Positions 11,615 through 19,229 of a DNA stretch of 22,406 nt are shown one piece after another. The notes below the pieces were generated by a model that saw only the letters and a program-made list of their open reading frames with translations, made no database searches and was not told the origin of the DNA. The stretch lies in NCBI GenBank assembly GCA_943908475.1, contig CALTTG010000050.1, forward strand, positions 1-22,406, read 5' to 3'. The stretch is from an uncultured Burkholderiales bacterium (lineage in GTDB: Bacteria > Pseudomonadota > Gammaproteobacteria > Burkholderiales > Burkholderiaceae_C). Positions within the stretch are counted from its first letter, which is position 1, and each line of letters starts with the position of its first letter. Position numbers and translations under genes: made by a program.

Positions 11615-13047
11615 CGGTGGTCATCACGTCGGTGGAGCTGTGGTCCACCCAACGCGACGCACTGGCCGCGGCCAACAGCGCGTACGACCGATCCATCCGT
11701 GGCGCGCTCAAGGCCATTGAGGCCAACATCTCGACGGCGTCGGGAGGGTTGGCGGTGGAGCTGCCCTACCGATTGTTCGAGTTGCTGGAGTTGACGGCCA
11801 CCGGGCATGTCTACTTCCGGGTGGCGTCGCAGGATGGCCTGGTGGAGGTGGGCAACCTCGATTTGCCTGCGCCCGAGGGGCAACGGTTGCACGTTCATGA
11901 ACCCGTGTTCAACGATGCCATCTACCTGGGTGAGCGGGTTCGCATGGGCAGCTTGCTGACGCACGTGAAACTGCAGGGCGAGGCTGGGCCGGTGACGCCG
12001 GTGGTGATTCAAGTGGCCGAGCAAGCCTGGTCGCGCGAGCAGTTTGCGGCCCAGTTTGTGCGCAACAGCTTCTTGCGCGCGGGCGTGGTGCTGGTGGCCT
12101 TGGCGGCGGTGGTCGTGGTGGTGGTGTGGTGGCTGTTGCGACCGCTGGGGCGACTGGAGGCCCAGGTGCGTGGACGGCAACCGTCGGATGTGTCGCCCTT
12201 GAGCACGCAAGACTTGCCCCGCGATGTGCGGCCCCTGGTGCAGGCGGTCAACACGCAAATGGCCCGCAGGCAGGCCTTGGCCGATCAGCAGCGGCAGTTT
12301 CTGGACGATGCGTCGCACCAGCTGCGCACCCCGCTGACCACCCTTCGCACGCAAGCCGATTTTGCGTTGAGGTCTTTGAGCGTGGCGTCGCCTTCAGAGC
12401 GGGCTGCCATGGAGGTTCAGGACGTGTTGCGCGAAAGCTTGCAGGCCATGGTGGACCAGGTGGATGCCGCCACGCGCAGTGCCAACCAGTTGCTGAGCAT
12501 GGCGCGCAGCGATGCTGCCGAGCCTCAATGGGAGCGGTTTGACCTGAGCCAACTGGTGAGGGAAGCCGTCAAGCCGCTGTTGCCGCGCGCCCGACAGCGC
12601 CAGCTCGACCTCGGGGTGGAGGTGCCCGATGCCCTGTGGGTGCACGGCGACCCCACCTTGTGGCGCGAGGCCCTGGTCAACCTCTTGGACAACGCGCTGC
12701 GCTACGCCTTGCCCAACACGGCCGTGACGGCCTCGGCGGAGTTGCTGCCCTCGCCGTCGCCGGTGTGGCGGGTGGTGGTCTGCAATGTGGCGGCCCCCTT
12801 GCCCCACGCCTTGCACCAACTGCTGAGTCGGCCTGAGACGGCCCCAAGCCCCGAGGCTCAGCGCTTCGTGCGGGGCGAAGGGGCCCGTCTCGGGGGGGCG
12901 GGCTTGGGGCTGGCGATTGCCCGCCGCCTGGCCGAGCGCCACGGGGGGCAGTTGACCTTTGCCCAGGATGGCGAGGGTTGGGTGCGCGTGAGTGTGCAAT
13001 GGGCCACGCCCCAGGGTTTGTCCCCGTCAGAATTGAAAGCCAACTGA
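11590..13047 (+). CDS. tctE: TctE-like sensor histidine kinase, start uncertain
   Basis: Counting from the TTG at 11590, this is a 485-residue membrane kinase. It has a first hydrophobic helix (1-13), a periplasmic two-component-sensor N-terminal domain (about 20-160), a second helix (162-183), HAMP-like linker, H-box FLDDASHQLRTPL with His243, N-box NLLDNALRYA (Asn364, Asn368) and G2 box GGAGLGLAIA (435-444). No ATG start exists: similarity extends upstream to SLRQRLLL at 11575 without a start codon. The G1 box, normally DxGxGI, reads VCNVAAPLPH, so adenine binding looks compromised. The partner regulator overlaps upstream and tctC follows 90 bp downstream. It may be a decaying gene. Confidence 0.75.
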   Translation: MLLCLLPLTVVITSVELWSTQRDALAAANSAYDRSIRGALKAIEANISTASGGLAVELPYRLFELLELTATGHVYFRVASQDGLVEVGNLDLPAPEGQRLHVHEPVFNDAIYLGERVRMGSLLTHVKLQGEAGPVTPVVIQVAEQAWSREQFAAQFVRNSFLRAGVVLVALAAVVVVVVWWLLRPLGRLEAQVRGRQPSDVSPLSTQDLPRDVRPLVQAVNTQMARRQALADQQRQFLDDASHQLRTPLTTLRTQADFALRSLSVASPSERAAMEVQDVLRESLQAMVDQVDAATRSANQLLSMARSDAAEPQWERFDLSQLVREAVKPLLPRARQRQLDLGVEVPDALWVHGDPTLWREALVNLLDNALRYALPNTAVTASAELLPSPSPVWRVVVCNVAAPLPHALHQLLSRPETAPSPEAQRFVRGEGARLGGAGLGLAIARRLAERHGGQLTFAQDGEGWVRVSVQWATPQGLSPSELKAN

Positions 13048-13061
13048 AAGCCAGGGCTTTC
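13046..13061 (+). other. Small hairpin at the tctE stop codon
   Basis: GAAAGC (13046-13051) pairs with GCTTTC (13056-13061) around CAGG. It overlaps the tctE stop and lacks a T-run, so termination would be weak at best. The same GAAAGCCA octamer occurs directly upstream (13035-13042), giving a short direct repeat. Confidence 0.3.
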
Positions 13062-13137
13062 TACAGTTCGATCCCAGTGCACGGCATCCGTCCGTGTGTG
13101 TTGGAACCTTCGAACCGAGATCTGAGGAGCCTGCCTG

Positions 13138-14139
13138 ATGACTCACCTGACTTTCGCCCGCGTGGCCCTGCGTTGTGCCGCCCTGTTGCCACTGTCTCTG
13201 CTGCCTGCGGTGGTCAGTGCAGGCCCCCTGGACAAAACCGAGTGCATCGCCCCTGCCAAGCCGGGCGGCGGGTTTGACCTGACCTGCAAGATGGCGCAGA
13301 CCATGCTGTCGGAGAACAAGTTGAGCAGCGACCCGATGCGGGTGACCTACATGCCGGGTGGCATCGGTGCCGTGGCGTACAACGCCGTGGTGGCCCAGCG
13401 CCCGGGAGAGCCCAACACGATTGTGGCTTTCTCCAGTGGGTCCCTGCTCAACCTGTCGCAAGGCAAGTTCGGCAAGTACACCGTGAGCGATGTGCGCTGG
13501 CTGGCCGCCCTGGGTGCCGACTACGGCGCCGTGATCGTGCGCAAGGATTCGCCCTTCAAGACCCTGAAGGACGTGGCAGCCGCCCTCAAGCAAGACCCCA
13601 CCAAGGTGATCTTCGGCGCCGGTGGCACCGTGGGCAGCCAGGACTGGATGAAGGCGGCCCTGACCGCCCGCGCCGCCGGCGTGAACCCCCGTGCCATGCG
13701 CTTTGTGGCCTTCGAAGGTGGCGGTGAATCGGTCACTGCCCTGCAAGGCGGCCACATCCACGTGTACTCGGGTGACGCGGCCGAAGCGGCCCAGCAGATC
13801 CAGGCGGGCACCCCGATCCGCGTGCTGGCCGTGTTCGCCGACCAGCGCCTGCCCGGCATGCTGAAAGATGTGCCCACCGCCAAAGAGCAGGGCTTCGACA
13901 TCAGCTGGCCCATCATCCGTGGCTTCTACATGGGCCCCAAGGTCTCTGACGCCGATTTCAACGCCTGGAGCGCCGCCTTCCAGAAGGCCATGGCCAACCC
14001 CAGCTACGCCAAGCTGCGTGAAGAGCGCGGCCTGTTCCCGCTCAGCCTGACCGGCACCGAGCTGGACGTGTACGTCAAGCGCCATACGCACCAGTACGGC
14101 AAGCTCGCTGCCGAGCTGGGCCTGGTCGTCAACAAGTGA
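13138..14139 (+). CDS. tctC: Tripartite tricarboxylate transporter, binding protein
   Basis: This is the periplasmic solute-binding subunit of a TTT-family transporter (TctC/Bug fold). The 333-residue precursor has a signal peptide with probable cleavage after Ala28 (VVSA before GPLD). It then has the family's conserved start of the mature chain, ECIAPAKPGGGFDLTCKMAQ, whose Cys36 and Cys50 can form a disulfide. VTYMPGGIGAVAYNAV and the later AFEGGGESVTALQGGHIHVYSG are typical Bug-family ligand-site segments. The substrate cannot be predicted: related proteins bind citrate, other carboxylates, amino acids and aromatics. GAGGAG at 13124-13129 fits the ATG at 13138. tctB follows after 13 bp. Confidence 0.93.
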   Translation: MTHLTFARVALRCAALLPLSLLPAVVSAGPLDKTECIAPAKPGGGFDLTCKMAQTMLSENKLSSDPMRVTYMPGGIGAVAYNAVVAQRPGEPNTIVAFSSGSLLNLSQGKFGKYTVSDVRWLAALGADYGAVIVRKDSPFKTLKDVAAALKQDPTKVIFGAGGTVGSQDWMKAALTARAAGVNPRAMRFVAFEGGGESVTALQGGHIHVYSGDAAEAAQQIQAGTPIRVLAVFADQRLPGMLKDVPTAKEQGFDISWPIIRGFYMGPKVSDADFNAWSAAFQKAMANPSYAKLREERGLFPLSLTGTELDVYVKRHTHQYGKLAAELGLVVNK

Positions 14140-14152
14140 CCGGGGGTGCCAC

Positions 14153-14605
14153 ATGGCTGATCGTGCATTGGGCCTGGTGTGCCTGATCCTGGCCGCCGGC
14201 ATGGCCTGGCTGGCCCGGGGCTATGAAGCCCCGATTTCCTACGAGCCGGTGGGCCCTGCGGCTTTCCCGCTGCTGCTGGCGGGCCTGATGGCCGCCCTCA
14301 GCCTGTGGCTGATCGTTCGCCCGGCGCCCCAGGGTGCCGAGGCCGAAGGCGAGCCCCTGATCGGGCCGGCCACGGCCAAGGTGCTGGCCCTGGTGGGCGT
14401 GATGCTGGTGTACGCCGTGCTGTTCCAGTGGCTGGGCTTCATCGTGGCCACGGCCCTGATGACCGTGCCGGTGGCGCGCGTGTTCGGTGGCACCTGGCGC
14501 CAGAGCGTGGTCGCGGGTGTCGCCCTGGGCGTGAGCTTCTTCCTGATCTTCGATCGCGTGTTCGACGTGATCCTGCCGGCCGGCCTGCTGAGTTTCCTGG
14601 GCTGA
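14153..14605 (+). CDS. tctB: Tripartite tricarboxylate transporter, small membrane subunit
   Basis: The 150-residue protein has four predicted transmembrane helices (about 4-21, 35-55, 76-94 and 98-142, the last region probably two close helices), the usual TctB topology. YEPVGPAAFPLLLAGLM early in the protein is a conserved family segment. The function of TctB is poorly defined, but it is required with TctA for transport. It is placed between tctC and tctA with gaps of 13 and 19 bp, giving the standard C-B-A order and a single operon. Confidence 0.9.
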   Translation: MADRALGLVCLILAAGMAWLARGYEAPISYEPVGPAAFPLLLAGLMAALSLWLIVRPAPQGAEAEGEPLIGPATAKVLALVGVMLVYAVLFQWLGFIVATALMTVPVARVFGGTWRQSVVAGVALGVSFFLIFDRVFDVILPAGLLSFLG

Positions 14606-14624
14606 GCCCGGCAAGGAGTTTTCC

Positions 14625-16175
14625 ATGAGTTCAACCTTTGAACACCTGATGACGGGGTTCGGCGTGGCCCTCACGCCGATCAACCTGATGCTGGCCGCCG
14701 TGGGCGGCTTCATTGGCACCATCGTGGGCATGCTGCCGGGCCTGGGCCCGATCAACGGCGTGGCCATCCTGATGCCGCTGGCCTTTGCGCTGAACCTGCC
14801 GCCCGAGTCGGCGCTGATCCTGCTGGTGGCCGTGTACCTGGGCTGTGAATACGGCGGGCGCATTTCGTCGATCCTGCTGAACGTGCCCGGTGATGCCGCG
14901 GCCATCATGACCGCGGTGGACGGCTACCCCATGGCCCGCAAAGGCTTCGGTGGTGTGGCCCTGTCGATCTCGGCGTGGAGCTCCTTCGTGGGCTCGATGA
15001 TCGCGATCGCGGGCCTGGTGATTGCCGCGCCGCTGTTGGCCAAGTGGGCGCTGGCCTTCGGGCCGGCCGAGTACTTCGCGCTGATGGTGTTTGCCTTTGC
15101 GTGCCTGACCGGCCTGATGGGCGACCAGCCCGCGAAAGCAGGCCTGGCCGCCGTGCTGGGCCTGGCCCTGGCCACCGTGGGCATCGACGCCAACTCGGGC
15201 GTGTACCGCTTCACCTTCGACTCCATCCACCTGGCTGACGGCATCCAGTTCGTGGCCGTGGTGGTGGGCGTGTTCTCGCTCAGCGAGATCTTGCTGATGG
15301 TCGAGCAGGTGGTGGCGGGCAACGCCATGATCACACAGACCGGGCGCAACATGTTCAACCTCAAGGAGATGGGGCAGACCTGGTGGACCACCGTGCGCTC
15401 GTCCATCGTGGGCTTCTTTGTGGGCGTGCTGCCCGGCGCGGGCGCCACCATCGCCAGCGCCATGACCTACTCGATGGAAAAGCGCCTGACCGACACCGAA
15501 GGCACTTTTGGCAAGGGCGACATCCGCGGGGTGGCCGCCCCTGAAGCGGCCAACAACTCGGCCGCAGCCGGCTCCTTCGTGCCCATGCTGACCCTGGGTG
15601 TGCCGGGCTCGGGCACCACCGCCGTGATGGTGGGCGCCCTGGCGCTGTACAACATCACGCCCGGCCCGGCATTGTTCGAGCAGCGTCCGACCCTGGTGTG
15701 GGGCCTGATCGCCTCGATGTTCATCGGCAACTTCATGCTGCTGGCCATGAACATCCCCATGATCCGCCTGTTCACCCGCATCCTGGCGGTGCCGAACTGG
15801 GCCTTGGTGCCGGGCATCGTGGCCGTCAGTGCGGTGGGTGTGTATGCCATTCATGCCACCACCTTTGACCTGGTGCTGATGACATTGCTGGGTGTGGTCG
15901 GCTACGTGCTGCGCAAGCTGCACATGCCCATGGCCCCGCTGATCCTGGGCTTCGTGCTGGGCGAGCTGATCGAGCAGAACTTGCGCCGCGCCCTGTCCAT
16001 GACCAATGGCGACTGGCACATCCTGGTCGAAAGCGGCATCTCACGCGGCTTCTGGGTGTGCACGGTGTTGATGCTGGTGGTGCCCTTTGCCGTGCGTGCC
16101 TACCTGGCCCGCCGCCGTGCCAGCCAGCCCACCCCGGTGGCCGCGACCCCCGACGAGACGGCCCCGCAGGCCTGA
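14625..16175 (+). CDS. tctA: Tripartite tricarboxylate transporter, large permease
   Basis: The 516-residue protein is the 12-helix permease of the TTT transporter. The strongly conserved first-repeat motif GMLPGLGPINGVAILMPLAF lies near residues 38-57, and YLGCEYGGRISSILLNVPGD follows it. The matching second-repeat motif VGVLPGAGATIASAMTYSMEK appears around residues 265-285, then the TLGVPGSGTTAVMVGAL loop. These features leave little doubt about the family. Length is as usual (about 500). The C-terminus is a short polar tail. AAGGAG precedes the ATG. Energy is thought to come from the proton or sodium gradient. Confidence 0.95.
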   Translation: MSSTFEHLMTGFGVALTPINLMLAAVGGFIGTIVGMLPGLGPINGVAILMPLAFALNLPPESALILLVAVYLGCEYGGRISSILLNVPGDAAAIMTAVDGYPMARKGFGGVALSISAWSSFVGSMIAIAGLVIAAPLLAKWALAFGPAEYFALMVFAFACLTGLMGDQPAKAGLAAVLGLALATVGIDANSGVYRFTFDSIHLADGIQFVAVVVGVFSLSEILLMVEQVVAGNAMITQTGRNMFNLKEMGQTWWTTVRSSIVGFFVGVLPGAGATIASAMTYSMEKRLTDTEGTFGKGDIRGVAAPEAANNSAAAGSFVPMLTLGVPGSGTTAVMVGALALYNITPGPALFEQRPTLVWGLIASMFIGNFMLLAMNIPMIRLFTRILAVPNWALVPGIVAVSAVGVYAIHATTFDLVLMTLLGVVGYVLRKLHMPMAPLILGFVLGELIEQNLRRALSMTNGDWHILVESGISRGFWVCTVLMLVVPFAVRAYLARRRASQPTPVAATPDETAPQA

Positions 16176-16201
16176 TCCGCTTCCCCCGCTGACACACAGG
16201 T

Positions 16202-16221
16202 CAGGGCCCTGACGGGCCCTG
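16202..16221 (+). other. Strong hairpin between tctA and porin gene
   Basis: CAGGGCCC (16202-16209) and GGGCCCTG (16214-16221) form a perfect 8-bp stem with a TGAC loop, 26 bp after the tctA stop and 80 bp before the porin ATG. No T-run follows. It may protect the tctCBA message from 3' decay or partially separate tctA from porin expression; neither is shown. Confidence 0.5.
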
Positions 16222-16300
16222 TCGGGGCGAAGCCTTGCCCTGATGGACATCACCGGCACGCCGAACCTGCCGCGCGCGCCCATTTTTCCGGAGACCCCCC

Positions 16301-17338
16301 ATGAAGACGACCCGCATGAACCGCATGAATCGCGTTCTGGCCCGTGGCCTGGGCGCCACCCTGACCCTGATGGCCGCCGTGACCGCCGCACAGGCCAGCG
16401 ACGTGAAGATCTACGGCATCTTGGACGTGGGCCTGCGTCACGCGCCCAACCTGTCGGTCAGCGAAGACGCCATCACCAAGGTGGACGACGGCATGCGCAG
16501 CCGCATCGGCTTTCGCGGCACCGAAGACTTGGCCCCCGGCCTGAAGGCCTTCTTCCGCCTCGAGCACAGCCTGCGCATGGACACCGGCGCCCAGCGTGAG
16601 AGCGTGTTTTGGGACGACAAGGCCTGGGTGGGGCTGGACAGCCAGCAGTTCGGCCAGATCATGCTGGGTCGCCTGCGCTCACCGGTTGATGAGTACACCA
16701 ACGGCACCCGCTTTGAGGCGTTCATGGGACACACCCTGGGCGCCAGTGGTGGCCGTGGCGCATCGTCCACCGACGCCTGGAACAACGGGGCCTACTACAT
16801 CAGCCCCGCTTGGAAGGGCTGGATGGTCGGGGCTGGGTTCTCGGCCGGCGAAGGCGCCGTGAAGTCGTCCTCCGGCGCGCACGTGGAGTACACGCAGGGG
16901 CCCCTGGATGTGGCCGTGGCCTGGCAACGCGATGGGGAAAGCCTGAGCGACAGCAAGTCGACCGTCTCGCTGGCCAGCACCTACAAGCTGCCCATGGCGC
17001 TGCTGCTGGCCACGTATGCCCGATCGACCGATGTGGGGGCCACCAACAGCGGCGAGCGCAGCAGCTGGTCGCTGGGTGCCCGCATCCCGGCGGGGCCTGG
17101 CGAAGTGCGGGTGTCCTGGCGTGACACGCAAGACGACAACCTCAATGCCGCCAACGACCGCAGCAAAGACGTCGACATCCGCCACCTGGGGCTGGGCTAT
17201 CACCACCCCTTGAGCAAGCGCACCAGCGTCAACGCCACCGTTTCTCACGACCAGCGCAAGACCTACAGCGCATCGGGCGCCCTGTTGACCGACCGGTCGG
17301 GCCCCGGGTTTGAAGTGGGGCTGCGCGTCGCCTTCTGA
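16301..17338 (+). CDS. Trimeric outer-membrane porin (Gram-negative porin family)
   Basis: The 345-residue precursor has a signal peptide ending near AAQAS (Ala31/Ala33 region). The mature chain begins DVKIYGILDVGL, a standard opening of betaproteobacterial general porins. RIGFRGTEDLAPGLKAFFRLEH is the conserved second and third strand segment, and the chain ends in a terminal Phe (LRVAF), required for outer-membrane assembly by BAM. Alternating amphipathic strands run throughout, consistent with a 16-strand barrel. Several ATGs are close together (16301, 16316, 16325); the first has GGAGA 7 bases upstream. Its place between tctA and an AbrB gene suggests a pore for the substrate of the Tct system. 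Confidence 0.92.
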   Translation: MKTTRMNRMNRVLARGLGATLTLMAAVTAAQASDVKIYGILDVGLRHAPNLSVSEDAITKVDDGMRSRIGFRGTEDLAPGLKAFFRLEHSLRMDTGAQRESVFWDDKAWVGLDSQQFGQIMLGRLRSPVDEYTNGTRFEAFMGHTLGASGGRGASSTDAWNNGAYYISPAWKGWMVGAGFSAGEGAVKSSSGAHVEYTQGPLDVAVAWQRDGESLSDSKSTVSLASTYKLPMALLLATYARSTDVGATNSGERSSWSLGARIPAGPGEVRVSWRDTQDDNLNAANDRSKDVDIRHLGLGYHHPLSKRTSVNATVSHDQRKTYSASGALLTDRSGPGFEVGLRVAF

Positions 17339-17352
17339 TCGCCCTCTGATTG

Positions 17353-18462
17353 ATGCGAGATCGCTTGCCCTTGTGGTTCGGGTGGGTCCTGGCCTTGTCC
17401 GGGGCACTCGTGTGGTGGGGGCTTCATGGGCCCCTGCCTTGGCTGCTGGGGCCCATGCTCGCGTTTGGCATCGCCAGAGGCTTGGGCTGGCCGGTGGCCG
17501 AGTGGGCCCTGGGGCGTCCGTTGGGGCAATGCGTCATTGGTGTCGCGTTGGGCCTGCGGTTCACGCCCGATGTGGTGGCCGACTTGTGGCAAGCCTGGCC
17601 CACGCTCGTGTTGCTGGCCGTGCTGGCCTTGAGCCCGGCCATCCTGGGCGCATGGGCGTACCGCCGATGGGGGAAGTTGCCCCTCCGGGCCGCCTGGCTG
17701 TGCGGCTTGCCGGGCGGCGCTTCGGAAATGGCCGTGTTGGCCGAGCGCCATGGCGTGTCGCCGTCCCAGGTGGCCCTCACCCAGGGGTTGCGCGTGGCGC
17801 TGGTGGTCTCACTGGTGCCTTGGAGCCTGAGTGCCCTGGGTGTTGATTTGAGCGGCGCCGTGCCCTTGGCGCCCGCGTTGCCACACGCCAGTGCATCGTC
17901 GTGGGGGTGGACCGTCGGCTGGATGGTGTGCGTGGCGCTGCCCACCGCGTGGGCGCACCGGCAGCGCTGGCCCAACGCCTGGCTGATGCTGCCCCTGGTG
18001 CTCACGGCGGCTTGGTGCGCCAGCGCGCCGCATGTGGCCTGGCCTGGCCCCGGCGCTCCCCCCATGCCTCACCTGCCCGGGGAGGTGATCAATCTGGCGC
18101 AACTGCTCTTGGGCATCACCCTGGGCAGCAAGCTCGATGCCCACGCCTGGCGGCAAGCACCCCGCCTCACCGTGGTGGGGGTCGGGGTGATCGTGGCCTC
18201 ATTGGGGTGTTGCGCCTTGATGGCCTGGGGCTTGGGGTGGCATGGCCAGCAGGAGGCTCAGGAAACGCTCACACACTACCTGGCGCTGGCGCCGGGCGGC
18301 ATGGCCGAAATGGCCTTGTTGGCCCGACAAGGGCAGGCGCTCTTGCCGGAGGTGATCGCCACCCATGTGCTGCGCTTGTTCCTGGTCTTGGCGCTGGCGC
18401 CGTTGCTGATGCGTTGCATCCAACAGGAAACAGATCATTCCGAGGGTTCGGCGGTGCCGTGA
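17353..18462 (+). CDS. AbrB-family membrane protein
   Basis: The 369-residue polytopic protein resembles the AbrB family (named from E. coli AbrB; often mislabelled ammonia monooxygenase). It shows the internal duplication of this family: GPMLAFGIARG and later LLLGITLGSKL, with the paired motifs LPGGASEMAVLAERHG (about residues 122-137) and LAPGGMAEMALLARQG (about 312-327). About ten transmembrane helices are apparent. The start is taken as the ATG at 17353, 14 bp after the porin stop; no ribosome binding site is evident. AbrB genes are commonly near Tct-type systems, so a transport-linked role is likely, but the substrate and mechanism are unknown. Confidence 0.85.
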   Translation: MRDRLPLWFGWVLALSGALVWWGLHGPLPWLLGPMLAFGIARGLGWPVAEWALGRPLGQCVIGVALGLRFTPDVVADLWQAWPTLVLLAVLALSPAILGAWAYRRWGKLPLRAAWLCGLPGGASEMAVLAERHGVSPSQVALTQGLRVALVVSLVPWSLSALGVDLSGAVPLAPALPHASASSWGWTVGWMVCVALPTAWAHRQRWPNAWLMLPLVLTAAWCASAPHVAWPGPGAPPMPHLPGEVINLAQLLLGITLGSKLDAHAWRQAPRLTVVGVGVIVASLGCCALMAWGLGWHGQQEAQETLTHYLALAPGGMAEMALLARQGQALLPEVIATHVLRLFLVLALAPLLMRCIQQETDHSEGSAVP

Positions 18463-18569
18463 TCGGGCTATCCTAGCGGTCGAAGTGCGCTGCACCCCCA
18501 TCGGAGGGGTGATCCTATCCGGGCCGGTGGCGTACCCTTGTGGCCATCGACTTCGTAACAATTGTCACT
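18463..18569 (+). promoter_or_regulatory. Intergenic region with hairpin and palindrome
   Basis: CACCCC (18493-18498) pairs with GGGGTG (18506-18511) across a seven-base loop. It could end the AbrB transcript or form part of a leader. GTAACAATTGTCAC (18555-18568) is a near-perfect palindrome (12 of 14 positions) that ends just before the preferred GTG start of the response regulator. Two similar strings, GGGCTATCC (18465-18473) and CCTATCCGGG (18514-18523), might be -10-like, but no good -35 matches them. Confidence 0.35.
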
Positions 18570-19229
18570 GTGACCGCCCCTGTCTTCCTGCTGATCGACG
18601 ATCACGCTCTGTTTCGCACCGGGCTGCGCATGCTGCTGGGCGATGCCGTGCCGGACGCCGAGTTGATCGAGGTCGATTCCATGGAGGCCCTGATGTCGGC
18701 CCCGACGGTGGTGCAGCCCGACCTGATCTTGCTGGATGTGACGCTGCCGGGCATCCATGGCCTGGCGGGGCTGGCCTGGTTGCGCCAGCAGTACGGTGCC
18801 GTGCCCGTGCTGATGTTGTCGGCCCGTGACGATGAATCGGTGGTGGCCGAGGCGCTGCGCCTGGGGGCCAACGGTTTTGTCTCCAAAGCCGCACCGCCCC
18901 AAGAGTTGATCGGCGCCCTGGAGCGCGCCCGCCGCGGGCACGATGTCTGGCCGTTGCCCCCAGAGCCCGCCAGCCCTTTCGTGGCTGCTGAGCCTGGCGC
19001 TTGGGTGCCCACGACCCTGCAACGTCGCATCTTGTCGATGCTGGCACAGTACAAATCCAACAAGGCGCTCTCGCGGGCGCTGGAGCTGCCCGAGCACATC
19101 GTGCGGGCTGAGTTGTCCACACTCATGGAACGCTTGGGGGTGCTCAGCCGTGCCGATGCCTTGACCGCGGCACGGGAACAAGGCTGGGTGAGCCAGCGGG
19201 AAGCCACAGGCGATCCGGTCGCGTCATGA
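18570..19229 (+). CDS. NarL-type response regulator
   Basis: The 219-residue product (from GTG 18570) has a receiver domain with LLIDDH (Asp10, Asp11), phospho-acceptor Asp56 in LILLDVTLPG and Lys106 in VSKAA. It also has a LuxR-type helix-turn-helix domain (about 148-205: RRILSMLAQYKSNKALSRAL and ERLGVLSRADALTAA). An in-frame GTG at 18540 would add ten residues; the later GTG puts the receiver domain at the usual distance from the start, but neither has a good ribosome binding site. The stop overlaps the hybrid kinase start as ATGA, so the two are coupled partners. Target genes are not indicated. Confidence 0.88.
   Translation: MTAPVFLLIDDHALFRTGLRMLLGDAVPDAELIEVDSMEALMSAPTVVQPDLILLDVTLPGIHGLAGLAWLRQQYGAVPVLMLSARDDESVVAEALRLGANGFVSKAAPPQELIGALERARRGHDVWPLPPEPASPFVAAEPGAWVPTTLQRRILSMLAQYKSNKALSRALELPEHIVRAELSTLMERLGVLSRADALTAAREQGWVSQREATGDPVAS

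Noticed and set aside
14631..16019. 462-codon minus-strand open frame opposite tctA
   Set aside because: It is His/Gln/Gly-rich with no domain. The plus-strand gene is an unmistakable TctA permease.
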